From SIG510 sp045540975 (lineage in GTDB: Bacteria; Bacillota; Clostridia; Oscillospirales; JAAYXM01), in assembly GCA_045540975.1 (NCBI GenBank), contig JAZQIE010000110.1, forward strand, positions 1 through 11,004: DNA of 11,004 bases, written 5' to 3'. Each line of letters begins with the position of its first letter. Position 1 is the stretch's first letter. This document shows positions 1-6,112 of the stretch, one piece after another. The position numbers and the translations under genes were made by a program. The notes beneath the pieces are model-generated. The model made no database searches. It was given only the letters and a program-made list of their open reading frames with translations, and had not been told where the DNA came from.

Positions 1-794
1 TTCGGCATACGGTTGCGCTCACGGTTACTGCTTGCGCCGTAGAGGTACCACATCTTGTCACCGTAATATATGGTAATCGCGCCTGCGAGCACTTCCCCGT
101 TATATTCCATTAAATAAAGGCGCAGATGCTCGGGGCCCAAGGTGTCGTACATCTCCTCGAAGTAAGAAAGCGAGCGCGCCAAAAATCCGTCGCGCACCGC
201 GGTCTCCTTCATCACTTCCACAAACGCGGGCAAATCCGCCTTTGTCCCGATACGGCAGGTGACCTCCTTGCGGGTGGCGAGGCGGACATTGTAACGGGTC
301 TTGGAATGGAAGTTCGAGAAAATCTCGTCTGCGGTCATCCCTTCCATATATAAACGGAAGACATAGCGCGCCTGCAAGTATTCGGGGCGGCGCTTGGTGT
401 TGTTGAGCGCAAAGCCCGCGCGCACCAAATCCGCAAAATATCCGGTGTCACGCTCGGTGATGTCCGGGTCAATCGAGAGTTCATACGCATTGAATTCCTT
501 TGCAATCTTCCGAGCCTCGTCGCAAAGCTCTTTGAGGGTTTCCCCGTCCCCGTCATCCACCACAGGTCCGCGCGGACAGTAGAGATGGGTGTACTTGGTT
601 TTCGGGATGCGGCTTACATAAATCATCATACTGCCGCGAATCTTGTCGTTTTCATCTACCGACACAAAGACCTTTGTCTTCCACGGCTTCTTAAACTCCG
701 CCCATTTCAGGCTTTTCACAAAATGTCCCTTGGGATGCGCGGAGATAAACGCCTCGTATTTGCTTTCCCAATTTTCTGTTATATAACGAATCAT
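1..794 (-). CDS. FemA/FemB-family peptidoglycan bridge aminoacyltransferase (partial, C-terminus off the window)
   Basis: The frame is open from an ATG at 794 to the window edge, giving about 264 residues without a stop. FemABX enzymes use aminoacyl-tRNA to add cross-bridge residues to the stem peptide of lipid II on the inner face of the membrane, through two GNAT-like folds. Visible hallmarks are YCPRGPVVDD near residue 75, an ELSIDPD segment and the HSKTRYNVR motif near residue 165, all shared with the upstream neighbour. The N-termini also match (MIRYITE here, MVRFITE there), which fixes the start. The ribosome site (AAGTGAGAAG) overlaps the stop of the upstream gene, only 9 nt away, so the pair is probably cotranscribed and translationally coupled. 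The family call is firm. The amino acid transferred (Gly, Ala, Ser or other) cannot be read from the sequence. Confidence 0.9.
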   Translation of the reverse strand, partial: MIRYITENWESKYEAFISAHPKGHFVKSLKWAEFKKPWKTKVFVSVDENDKIRGSMMIYVSRIPKTKYTHLYCPRGPVVDDGDGETLKELCDEARKIAKEFNAYELSIDPDITERDTGYFADLVRAGFALNNTKRRPEYLQARYVFRLYMEGMTADEIFSNFHSKTRYNVRLATRKEVTCRIGTKADLPAFVEVMKETAVRDGFLARSLSYFEEMYDTLGPEHLRLYLMEYNGEVLAGAITIYYGDKMWYLYGASSNRERNRMP

Positions 795-803
795 GCGTAC
801 TTC

Positions 804-1832
804 TCACTTTCTCACAAGATGTTTCACTTTTCGTAAGCCGTCGATCACTTTGCGCTTCCACGGGGTGAGAATCAAATCCATCCGCCCAACGAGTGGGACA
901 AGCTCACCGCCAAAGCGCTTTTTGAAGCGGAGGAGACCCTCGAGCGGGGTTGTTTTGTCCTGCTCGCCTGCCACACCGCGCATATCATAAAGGAGACAGC
1001 CCTGCTCAATCGACCAGGTCTGCATCGCCCATTGCATCAGGTAATTCGGCTGGACCTCTTTATGCTCCCCACTGCAGCCGCCAAGGAGATGCCAAGTCTT
1101 TTTCCCCGTGCGGAGCAGCACCGAGCCTGCAACCGCCTCGCCGTCCACTTCCACCAAGAAAAGCAGGAAGGCGTCTTTCCCCAGCGCGTCATACATCTCA
1201 TATAAATACTCAATCGGTCGGACATGAAACCCGTCCTTGCGCCCGGTTTCTTCCAAAAGCTTTTGGAACACAGGCAGTTCCTCCCGACCCGCAATCCGCC
1301 AAGTCGCGTTGGAATTAAGCGCCGCGCGGACACTGTAACGGGTCTTGGAATGGTAGGACGCGAGCAGACTCTCCTCGTCCTTTTCCGCAAGGTTGATGCG
1401 ATAGCAAGCGAGCGGCTGCAAAATCGCATTGTCTGTTTTGTTGTCCCCCAAGCGGAAACCCGCAGCAAGAAGAAGCGAAACGAATCCGTCCTCTTTTTGT
1501 GCATCCGGGTCCACCGTCAGCTGATACGCGCCCTGCGATTTGGCGTATTCGACCGCGCCCGAAACCAACGCCCCGATTACCGCAGGGTCATCGTCGCAAA
1601 CGGGACCGCGCGGACTGTACACCGTGCAGGTGGAGAGAATCGGCGCTTTTGCCGAAAACAAACTCATCCCGCCGCGGATGTTCCCTTCGCCGTCAAAAAA
1701 CGCGAGTACCTTGGGGTTTCCCTTGGTCTTAAACCGCGCCCATGCGTATGTCTGCAGGAAGTGTCCCTTCTTATGCGCGGCGACAAACGCCTCATACGCG
1801 GAAACCTCCGCCTCCGTGATAAATCGAACCAT
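804..1832 (-). CDS. FemA/FemB-family peptidoglycan bridge aminoacyltransferase
   Basis: A 342-residue protein, full length for compact FemAB/FemX-type enzymes that extend the peptidoglycan interpeptide bridge using charged tRNA. It carries the family pattern YSPRGPVCDD, LTVDPDA, HSKTRYSVR and a C-terminal YDMRGVAGE region followed by a basic tail, without signal peptide or membrane segment. The frame is open back to 1889, but the start is placed at 1832. MVRFITE aligns with the N-terminus of the downstream paralogue, and a sigma-A promoter (1866-1894) has its -10 inside the longer version, which therefore could not be transcribed whole. No strong Shine-Dalgarno precedes this ATG; GGATTTGAAAGT is the best candidate, so initiation may be weak. 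The two adjacent genes look like an old tandem duplication with divided roles, as in FemA/FemB or MurM/MurN. Confidence 0.9.
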   Translation of the reverse strand: MVRFITEAEVSAYEAFVAAHKKGHFLQTYAWARFKTKGNPKVLAFFDGEGNIRGGMSLFSAKAPILSTCTVYSPRGPVCDDDPAVIGALVSGAVEYAKSQGAYQLTVDPDAQKEDGFVSLLLAAGFRLGDNKTDNAILQPLACYRINLAEKDEESLLASYHSKTRYSVRAALNSNATWRIAGREELPVFQKLLEETGRKDGFHVRPIEYLYEMYDALGKDAFLLFLVEVDGEAVAGSVLLRTGKKTWHLLGGCSGEHKEVQPNYLMQWAMQTWSIEQGCLLYDMRGVAGEQDKTTPLEGLLRFKKRFGGELVPLVGRMDLILTPWKRKVIDGLRKVKHLVRK

Positions 1833-1865
1833 ACTTTCAAATCCAATCAATCCATAGTTAATTTT

Positions 1866-1894
1866 ATTATACCAGTTTTTCTCTCCCATTGCAA
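1866..1894 (-). promoter_or_regulatory. sigma-A promoter of the FemAB pair
   Basis: On the minus strand, TTGCAA (1894-1889), a 17-bp spacer and TATAAT (1871-1866), with TGG just before the -10 (extended -10). Predicted start of transcription is near 1859, leaving a leader of about 27 nt before the ATG at 1832. The -35 sits directly against the U-tract of the upstream terminator, so the spacing between the two units is minimal. Confidence 0.75.
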
Positions 1895-1895
1895 C

Positions 1896-1926
1896 AAAAA
1901 AGACCCTCGCGTGAAGCGAGGGTCTT
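1896..1926 (-). terminator. Rho-independent terminator of the Cys-rich protein gene
   Basis: An 11-bp stem, AAGACCCTCGC paired with GCGAGGGTCTT, around a 5-nt loop. On the minus strand it is followed by a run of T (the A run at 1896-1901). It lies 11 nt past the stop of the gene ending at 1938 and closes that unit before the FemAB promoter. Confidence 0.88.
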
Positions 1927-1937
1927 CGGTTTGTGTT

Positions 1938-2168
1938 TTAGCCGCAGCGACCGCAGCGGCCGCAGTTACAACCGCAGCCACAGTTACAGTTACAGCCGCA
2001 GCCGCAGGAGTTCTGAGTCTGTGTGTTGCACAGATTCTCGCACGAGGCGTCCGCGCCGCACTGACAGTTGCCGCAAACCACGGTGGTCTCGATGTCATCG
2101 ACCCAAGACTCGTCCGCAGAGTTGCCGCAGGAGAAGAGGTTTCCGAGGCAATCGCAAAGGTTACACAT
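1938..2168 (-). CDS. Small cysteine-rich protein of unknown function
   Basis: A 76-residue protein with 19 cysteines (25 percent). I do not recognise a named family. The N-terminus begins MCNLCDCLGNLFSCG. The middle (residues 15-31) is acidic and Cys-free. Residues 32-47 hold C-x2-C-x-C and C-x3-C. Residues 55-75 alternate Cys with Gly, Asn or Arg: ten Cys in 21 residues, ending GRCGRCG. No signal peptide or membrane segment is visible, so a cytosolic or spore/cell-surface location is equally open. Evidence that it is a gene: GGTGGGAT ribosome site about 6 nt before the ATG, a strong terminator 11 nt past the stop, and an amino-acid bias far from random. The Cys density suggests metal binding (metallothionein-like) or a disulfide-linked structural protein. 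No radical-SAM or other peptide-modifying gene is next to it, so a RiPP precursor is less likely. Function is inference only. Confidence 0.78.
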   Translation of the reverse strand: MCNLCDCLGNLFSCGNSADESWVDDIETTVVCGNCQCGADASCENLCNTQTQNSCGCGCNCNCGCGCNCGRCGRCG

Positions 2169-2251
2169 AAAAATCCCACCGTCATCAGATTTCGGTGAGG
2201 AAACTTGTCCCCCACCTGCTGTATCTTATGCACCTCTCCCCTCATGTGTGC

Positions 2252-2309
2252 AAAAAAACACAATTCCCGAGGTCCGTAGAAAAAACTTCCAAAGATCTCG
2301 GGAATTGTG
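2252..2309 (-). terminator. Long-stem intrinsic terminator
   Basis: A 13-bp perfect stem, CACAATTCCCGAG (2259-2271) with CTCGGGAATTGTG (2297-2309), followed on the minus strand by seven T (2258-2252). The 25-nt apical part can pair further (UCU with GGA, UGG with CUA), making a hairpin of about 50 nt. The plus strand has no U-tract, so this acts on minus-strand transcripts. Confidence 0.85.
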
Positions 2310-2411
2310 CTGATTAAAAAAGAAGCATCCAAAACCCCATCGCGTAATAGCATGTAAGCACGGTACTTTGCCGCCGCCAACGAGCCGAAGCTGTAAATTA
2401 TCTCGTGTACT
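2252..2411 (-). ncRNA. Probable small RNA or terminated leader upstream of the Cys-rich gene
   Basis: A promoter at 2418-2446 and a strong terminator at 2252-2309 bound a transcript of about 160 nt with no convincing coding frame. Visible pairings at its 5' end are GUA-CACG with CGUG-(CU)-UAC, an AGC-UUCG-GCU hairpin, and an alternative ACGAG/CUCGU pairing that competes with it. Competing pairings are typical of regulatory leaders but are not proof. It ends 84 nt before the start of the Cys-rich gene. It may therefore be a riboswitch- or attenuator-like leader of that gene, or an independent sRNA. I found no T-box consensus and matched it to no riboswitch class. The 5' and 3' ends do not pair, which argues against 6S RNA. 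Confidence 0.55.
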
Positions 2412-2417
2412 GTAATT

Positions 2418-2446
2418 AGTATACCACAAGATATTGCGGTCAGCAA
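2418..2446 (-). promoter_or_regulatory. Extended -10 promoter of the small RNA
   Basis: TATACT at 2423-2418 preceded by TGG (extended -10), with TTGCTG (2446-2441) 17 bp upstream. The -35 is weak (3 of 6) but the extended -10 compensates. The -35 region lies inside a small dyad, ATTGC-TGACC-GCAAT, which could be a regulator site. Predicted start near 2411. Confidence 0.65.
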
Positions 2447-2478
2447 TTAAAAAACCGTCACATATAGTTACAAAGTAG

Positions 2479-3642
2479 TTACATTCTCGGCTGTTTGACC
2501 AACGCGAGCGCACGCTGTGCATTCTCCGCGGAAACAACGCCCTTCTCCTGCAAATATTGGAGGAGGGTCTGCCCTGTCCCCTTGCGTTTTGCAAGCAGAC
2601 TGCAATACGAGAGATAGACCATCTGGTCGCGGCGGAAAGTCCCGCTCATGGCGGATTTTTCCGCCTCGCTGATAATCCCGTAACGTACCGCGGCGGAAAG
2701 CGCGGTATCCCAGGTGAAATCCCCCGCGCTGTCGCTGTATCCCAGCGCGCGGAGTAAGAAGGTCATATACTGTGTCGCGGTGACCGCGGTGTCGGGGGTA
2801 AACTTCGTCGCACTTGTGCCCTTGGTGTAGCCCTTGTTGTACGCGTGCGCAACATACCCACTCGCCCATGCGGGAACATCGGAAAACGGATGGCGCATCC
2901 CACCGCTTTGTGCCACGGTCTCCTCGCCCAAGAGACGGACCAGCATGGTCACCGCCTCGGCGCGAGTCGCATTTTTGGAAAGCTCAAAGCCCGAGTTTGT
3001 TCCCTTGAACAGCCCCATGGTCTTGAGTGCTTGCGCGAGGTCAACATATTGGTCTTTGTAACCGATGTTGACCACGCGATAAAATCCTTGCACACCCACG
3101 GTCGCGGAAGCCGAGGTCACACGAATGCCCGACCAATTCCGCGCGGGCAAAAGATAGCGCACGTTGAGTGCCGCAGGCTTTCCCGCCGCAAGCGAAAACC
3201 CGTTTGTCACATCAATCACCGGGTTGTTGATGATGCTGCCGCTTCCCTGCCGCAAAATCACCTGTGTCCCTGCCGCACCGGAGATTACATCATCCTTGTG
3301 CAGCGTGACAAAGCGCACGGCATCCGAATAATACAGATACTTCCCGTTTTGCTGCAAGTATTCGCGGACACGGTCGCCCGCCGCATCAATGAGCCCCGCA
3401 TTCGAGAGTCTGCCGAGTGCCTCGTTGCGCTTGGCATCCAAGGTGTCAAACCCCACACCGCCCATATTGTCGATGCGGTTTTCGGCCGCACTCATGATAT
3501 TCGGCTGTACACGGTTTTTGAGGAAACTGAGTGTGAGTACAGGGTCGGAGGCATCCCCGCCCGAGGCGCAGGAAATCCATGTGAGTCCAAACAGAATCAC
3601 ACAAAATGCCGCTATCACAACTCTCATTCCAAACCGTTTCAT
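2479..3642 (-). CDS. Secreted S-layer-homology (SLH) domain protein
   Basis: A 387-residue exported protein. Residues 1-28 form a signal peptide: basic MKRFGMR, a hydrophobic core, then SCASGG. A Cys is present, but WISC lacks a proper lipobox, so lipidation is doubtful. Residues 30-120 are an unassigned helical region. Residues 120-190 (VILRQGSGSIINNPVIDVTNG through SGIRVTSASATVGVQGFY) resemble the small beta domain that often precedes SLH repeats in clostridial proteins. Residues 200-350 hold about three SLH units. The second is clearest (FSDVPAWASGYVAHAYNKGY, TKFTPDTAVT); the first and third are diverged. SLH domains bind pyruvylated secondary cell-wall polymer, holding the protein on the surface. 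It starts 7 nt after the rex stop with GAGGAT as ribosome site, so it is cotranscribed with rex. The domain call is firm and the function unknown. Confidence 0.88.
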   Translation of the reverse strand: MKRFGMRVVIAAFCVILFGLTWISCASGGDASDPVLTLSFLKNRVQPNIMSAAENRIDNMGGVGFDTLDAKRNEALGRLSNAGLIDAAGDRVREYLQQNGKYLYYSDAVRFVTLHKDDVISGAAGTQVILRQGSGSIINNPVIDVTNGFSLAAGKPAALNVRYLLPARNWSGIRVTSASATVGVQGFYRVVNIGYKDQYVDLAQALKTMGLFKGTNSGFELSKNATRAEAVTMLVRLLGEETVAQSGGMRHPFSDVPAWASGYVAHAYNKGYTKGTSATKFTPDTAVTATQYMTFLLRALGYSDSAGDFTWDTALSAAVRYGIISEAEKSAMSGTFRRDQMVYLSYCSLLAKRKGTGQTLLQYLQEKGVVSAENAQRALALVKQPRM

Positions 3643-3649
3643 ACTATCC

Positions 3650-4273
3650 TCACTCTTCGCTGATGCGGTAGCACAACGTCATCATACTGTCGGAGAAATG
3701 CACATCCTCCACAGTGACGCCCTCTACCTTCAACTCCACATTGGTAAAATTCCAAATCCCCTTGATGCCGAGACCCGCAAGTCGAACCGCCATATCCTGC
3801 GCAAATTTGCTCGGGATGGTGAGAATCGCGGTGTCCACACGGTTTTCCTTGCAGAAACGCTCCAATTCATCAATATGAAGCACAGGGACCTTGTTGATCA
3901 TATCACCCGCCATCTTGGCGTCGCTGTCAAACGCGGCAACCAGCGAAAATCCGCACTGCGAAAACGCGAAATTGCGAATCAGCGCGCGCCCGATGTTGCC
4001 CACACCCAGAATCACCGCATTGTGACTGCGGTCAATCCCGATGATGGAGGCAATCTCCGAACGGAGCGATTCCACATTATAGCCGTACCCCTGCTGTCCG
4101 AATCCGCCAAAGCAGTTGAAGTCCTGACGGATTTGCGACGCGGTGAGTCCCATCTGCTCCGCAAGTGCGCGCGAGGAGATTTTGTCCACGCCGCTCTGAT
4201 ACAGTTCATCCAGATAGCGGTAGTACTTCGGCATACGCCGAATCACCGCCATGGAGACATTGTCCCTACGCAT
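3650..4273 (-). CDS. rex: Redox-sensing transcriptional repressor Rex
   Basis: A 207-residue protein, normal length for Rex. Residues 5-65 are the winged helix with the family signature VSMAVIRRMPKYYRYL and TASQIRQDFNCFGGFGQQGY. The Rossmann NAD(H) domain starts near residue 85 with GVGNIG (90-95) and ends in the domain-swapped C-terminal helix. Rex homodimers repress fermentation and respiration genes until NADH binds and releases them from DNA. The frame continues upstream to a TTG at 4291 directly after the preceding stop. The ATG at 4273 is preferred because AAGGGAAG lies 6-8 nt before it and MRRDNVSM fits the family N-terminus. It sits 18 nt after the dehydrogenase gene and 7 nt before the SLH gene, all in one operon. 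I found no clear Rex operator (TTGTTAA-N4-TTAACAA type) in the window, so autoregulation is not shown. Confidence 0.97.
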   Translation of the reverse strand: MRRDNVSMAVIRRMPKYYRYLDELYQSGVDKISSRALAEQMGLTASQIRQDFNCFGGFGQQGYGYNVESLRSEIASIIGIDRSHNAVILGVGNIGRALIRNFAFSQCGFSLVAAFDSDAKMAGDMINKVPVLHIDELERFCKENRVDTAILTIPSKFAQDMAVRLAGLGIKGIWNFTNVELKVEGVTVEDVHFSDSMMTLCYRISEE

Positions 4274-4291
4274 AAAAATTCTTCCCTTCAA

Positions 4292-5440
4292 TTAAGAAAG
4301 TTTGCTCATGACATAATCCGCAAATTCCGCACAGGTTGCGCCGGTGTCACGTCCGGTGATGACAAGCTTCTTCTCGTTGAACATACACTCGTTGAGTGCC
4401 GCCTCAAGACGTGCCGCCTTTTCGGTCTCACCGATGTGCTCGAGCAGCATCACGGAAGCACGCAGCATGCTGCACGGATCCGCATACTTGTCGCGGCCTT
4501 CCTGAACCATACGCGGAGCCGAGCCGTGAATCGCTTCAAACATCGCATAACGCTTACCCACGTTTGCGCTGCCCGCGGTACCCACACCGCCCTGGAATTC
4601 CGCCGCCTCGTCGGTGAGGATGTCACCGTAGAGGTTCGGGAGTACCATGACCTGGAAATCGCGGCGGCGCTTCTGGTCCACCAGCTTTGCAGTCATAATA
4701 TCAATGTACCAATCGTCAAATGCAATGTCGGGATGCTCAGCCGCAACCGCCTTGCAGATGTCGAGGAACTTACCGTCGGTTGTCTTGATGACGTTTGCCT
4801 TGGTGACCGCGGTCACACGGGTGCGGCCCATCTTCTCCGCATAGTCAAACGCCAAGCGTGCGATACGGTCGCTGCCCTGCGTGGTCGCAATGGTGAAGTC
4901 GATTGCAAGGTCCTCGGTCACATTCACACCCAGGCTACCCACCGCGTAACCGCCTTCGGTGTTTTCGCGGAAGAACATCCAGTCAATGCCCTCGTCCGGC
5001 ACCTTGACCGGGCGCATATTCGCAAACAAATCCAGTTCCTTGCGCATTGCCACGTTCGCACTCTCAATGTTCGGCCACGGATCACCCTTACGCGGAGTGG
5101 TGGTCGGGCCCTTGAGAATGACATGGCAAGCCTTCAGTTCTGCCAAAACATCGTCCGGAATCGCCTTGCCGCAAGCCGCACGGTTTTCAATGGTAAGACC
5201 GTCAATGTTGCGGAACTCCACTTTGCCGCTTGCAATCTCGTCACTCAGGAGATGCTTTAAGACACGTGCGGACTGCTCGGTGATTGCCGGGCCGATTCCG
5301 TCGCCGCCGCACACACCGATAATGAGTTTATCCAGCTTCGCATAATCAATGAAATCGTCTTCCGCCTTCATTTTCTCAATGCGTGCAAGCTGCATATCGA
5401 TAATCTTTTCAAATGCTGCTCTGACCTGTTCTGTCATCAT
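4292..5440 (-). CDS. icd: Isocitrate dehydrogenase (isocitrate/isopropylmalate dehydrogenase family)
   Basis: A 382-residue cytosolic enzyme, predicted to oxidise and decarboxylate isocitrate to 2-oxoglutarate with NAD(P)+ and Mg/Mn. Motifs in order: GGDGIGP (45-51); S127-x-N129-x3-R133 and R143 in FANMRPV, the substrate serine, asparagine and arginines typical of isocitrate rather than isopropylmalate enzymes; RENTEGGY (158-165); K214 in TKANVIKTTDGKF; Y245 and D247; the family signature NLYGDILTDEAAEFQGGVG with metal ligands D273 and D277; and FEAIHGSAP (301-309). Residues 310-318 after HGSAP are neither the usual NAD nor the NADP pattern, so cofactor choice is uncertain. A 36-residue N-terminal extension precedes the first strand. 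AGGTGGT precedes the ATG by about 9 nt; a second ATG follows directly. It heads an operon with rex and an SLH gene. Confidence 0.88.
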   Translation of the reverse strand: MMTEQVRAAFEKIIDMQLARIEKMKAEDDFIDYAKLDKLIIGVCGGDGIGPAITEQSARVLKHLLSDEIASGKVEFRNIDGLTIENRAACGKAIPDDVLAELKACHVILKGPTTTPRKGDPWPNIESANVAMRKELDLFANMRPVKVPDEGIDWMFFRENTEGGYAVGSLGVNVTEDLAIDFTIATTQGSDRIARLAFDYAEKMGRTRVTAVTKANVIKTTDGKFLDICKAVAAEHPDIAFDDWYIDIMTAKLVDQKRRRDFQVMVLPNLYGDILTDEAAEFQGGVGTAGSANVGKRYAMFEAIHGSAPRMVQEGRDKYADPCSMLRASVMLLEHIGETEKAARLEAALNECMFNEKKLVITGRDTGATCAEFADYVMSKLS

Positions 5441-5482
5441 GTTAAACTACCACCTATCTGTTACATAAAATGAGATACTATT

Positions 5483-5511
5483 ATTGTACTGTTTTTCGCG
5501 CAACTTGTCAA
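5483..5511 (-). promoter_or_regulatory. Strong sigma-A promoter of icd-rex-SLH
   Basis: TTGACA (5511-5506, perfect), 17-bp spacer, TACAAT (5488-5483, 5 of 6). Predicted start near 5476 gives a leader of about 36 nt. Such a near-consensus promoter would be strong unless repressed, and a perfect palindrome lies just upstream at 5540-5560. Confidence 0.85.
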
Positions 5512-5539
5512 TTCCGGATTACGCACCCCAAAAAATCCC

Positions 5540-5560
5540 GATAATACAATTTGTATTATC
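5540..5560. promoter_or_regulatory. Perfect 10-1-10 palindrome upstream of the icd promoter
   Basis: GATAATACAA, one T, then TTGTATTATC: perfect 10-bp arms around one base. Its centre is about 42 bp upstream of the -35 centre, a position suited to an activator or upstream operator. It resembles a LysR-type site (ATAA and TTAT ends; CcpC of Bacillus binds ATAA-N7-TTAT at citrate-cycle genes), but spacing differs. The outer GATAAT/ATTATC also recall Fur boxes with wrong spacing. The binding protein is unknown. Confidence 0.5.
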
Positions 5561-6073
5561 CAAATTATTCACTCGACTGTATAAGATGCAAGCGCCGAAT
5601 AAAGTTCAGAATCTTTCTTCCGTGAAAAACTTAACACACGCCGAATCCCTTGCCGTTCCTTGCCTTTTTCCCGCTTCCCCGAAAACCCCCGCAGGAACTT
5701 TTTTCGCATGATTTCGCCCCTTGTGTTCCGCGCTTTCAGGTTTACGTAAATCTTTTATTTTCCCCTGATTATGATTAGTTTTCCACATTCTCCACAGAGT
5801 TTTCCACAGCCTCCAAACCCAGTATTTCCAATGCTTTCGCGACTTTTCCACATTTTCGTCCACACCCCGAACCCGAATTTCACACTTTTTTCAATTTGGA
5901 ATTACGGTTTACATAATTATGCCGCTTTCCGCGCCAAATTCCCCCTCCGTAACGCTTTCGTTACAACTTTTTTCGAAAAACCGAGTTTCCCCCTTGATTT
6001 CCGTGGGTTTTTACCCTGTTACCGCTCTGTTACTAAATGAATTTTATTCATTGTTTTGCATTTTTATAAATAC
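5561..6073. other. AT-rich intergenic region with DnaA-box-like cluster
   Basis: More than 500 bp without a credible gene; the short open frames here lack ribosome sites and recognisable protein features. It contains a cluster of TTTTCCACA-like nonamers (5779-5864, listed separately). It also has two small hairpins, GTAACG-CTTT-CGTTAC (about 5949-5964) followed by a T-rich run, and AATGAA-TTTTA-TTCATT (about 6037-6053). T-rich stretches on the plus strand run through 5880-6065. Genes on both sides point the same way (minus), so it is an ordinary inter-operon gap by gene order, but longer than the others. Confidence 0.6.
5779..5864 (+). repeat. Cluster of five DnaA-box-like sites
   Basis: TTTTCCACA occurs three times on the plus strand (5779-5787, 5800-5808, 5844-5852). 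TTCTCCACA (5788-5796) abuts the first copy, and TCGTCCACA lies at 5856-5864. The consensus DnaA box is TTATCCACA, so the three exact copies differ at one base. All have the same orientation. They may bind DnaA to regulate or titrate it; an origin is not supported by neighbouring genes. Confidence 0.5.
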
Positions 6074-6109
6074 AAACGGCGAAGGTGAGAAAATCCTTCG
6101 CCGTTTTTT
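6074..6109 (-). terminator. Terminator of the metal operon (bidirectional shape)
   Basis: A 12-bp stem, AAACGGCGAAGG (6074-6085) with CCTTCGCCGTTT (6095-6106), and a 9-nt loop. It starts 6 nt past the stop of the HAD gene at 6113. The T-run is better on the plus strand (TTTTTT, 6104-6109) than on the minus strand (TTTGTATTT), so it may stop transcription from both sides. Confidence 0.8.
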
Positions 6110-6112
6110 CGT

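Noticed and set aside
1224..2198. 324-codon open frame on the plus strand
   Set aside because: It is antisense to the FemAB gene, a terminator and the Cys-rich gene. Its low-complexity Ala/Thr/Val tail is the complement of the Cys/Gly codon repeats.
2252..2411. T-box riboswitch or 6S RNA
   Set aside because: No AGGGTGGnACCGCG-type T-box precedes the terminator, and the transcript ends do not pair as in 6S RNA.
1847..2446. 199-codon minus-strand frame across the small RNA and the Cys-rich gene
   Set aside because: It runs through two terminators and a promoter in a frame different from the Cys-rich gene, and has no family features.
4274..4291. Rex start at the TTG directly after the icd stop
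   Set aside because: The ribosome site AAGGGAAG would lie inside the coding region; the ATG at 4273 is correctly spaced from it.
3389..5260. 623-codon open frame on the plus strand
   Set aside because: It lies opposite icd and rex, whose motifs are complete and conserved. The long antisense frame follows from their codon bias; it has no recognisable domain or ribosome site.
5606..5863. 85-codon Trp/Lys-rich minus-strand frame in the icd upstream gap
   Set aside because: Its repeated W-K residues come from the complement of the TTTTCCACA cluster; no ribosome site or conserved feature is visible.
5561..6073. Replication origin
   Set aside because: No dnaA, dnaN, rpmH or recF nearby, all flanking genes run in one direction, and the boxes deviate from TTATCCACA. 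Kept only as a DnaA-box-like cluster.
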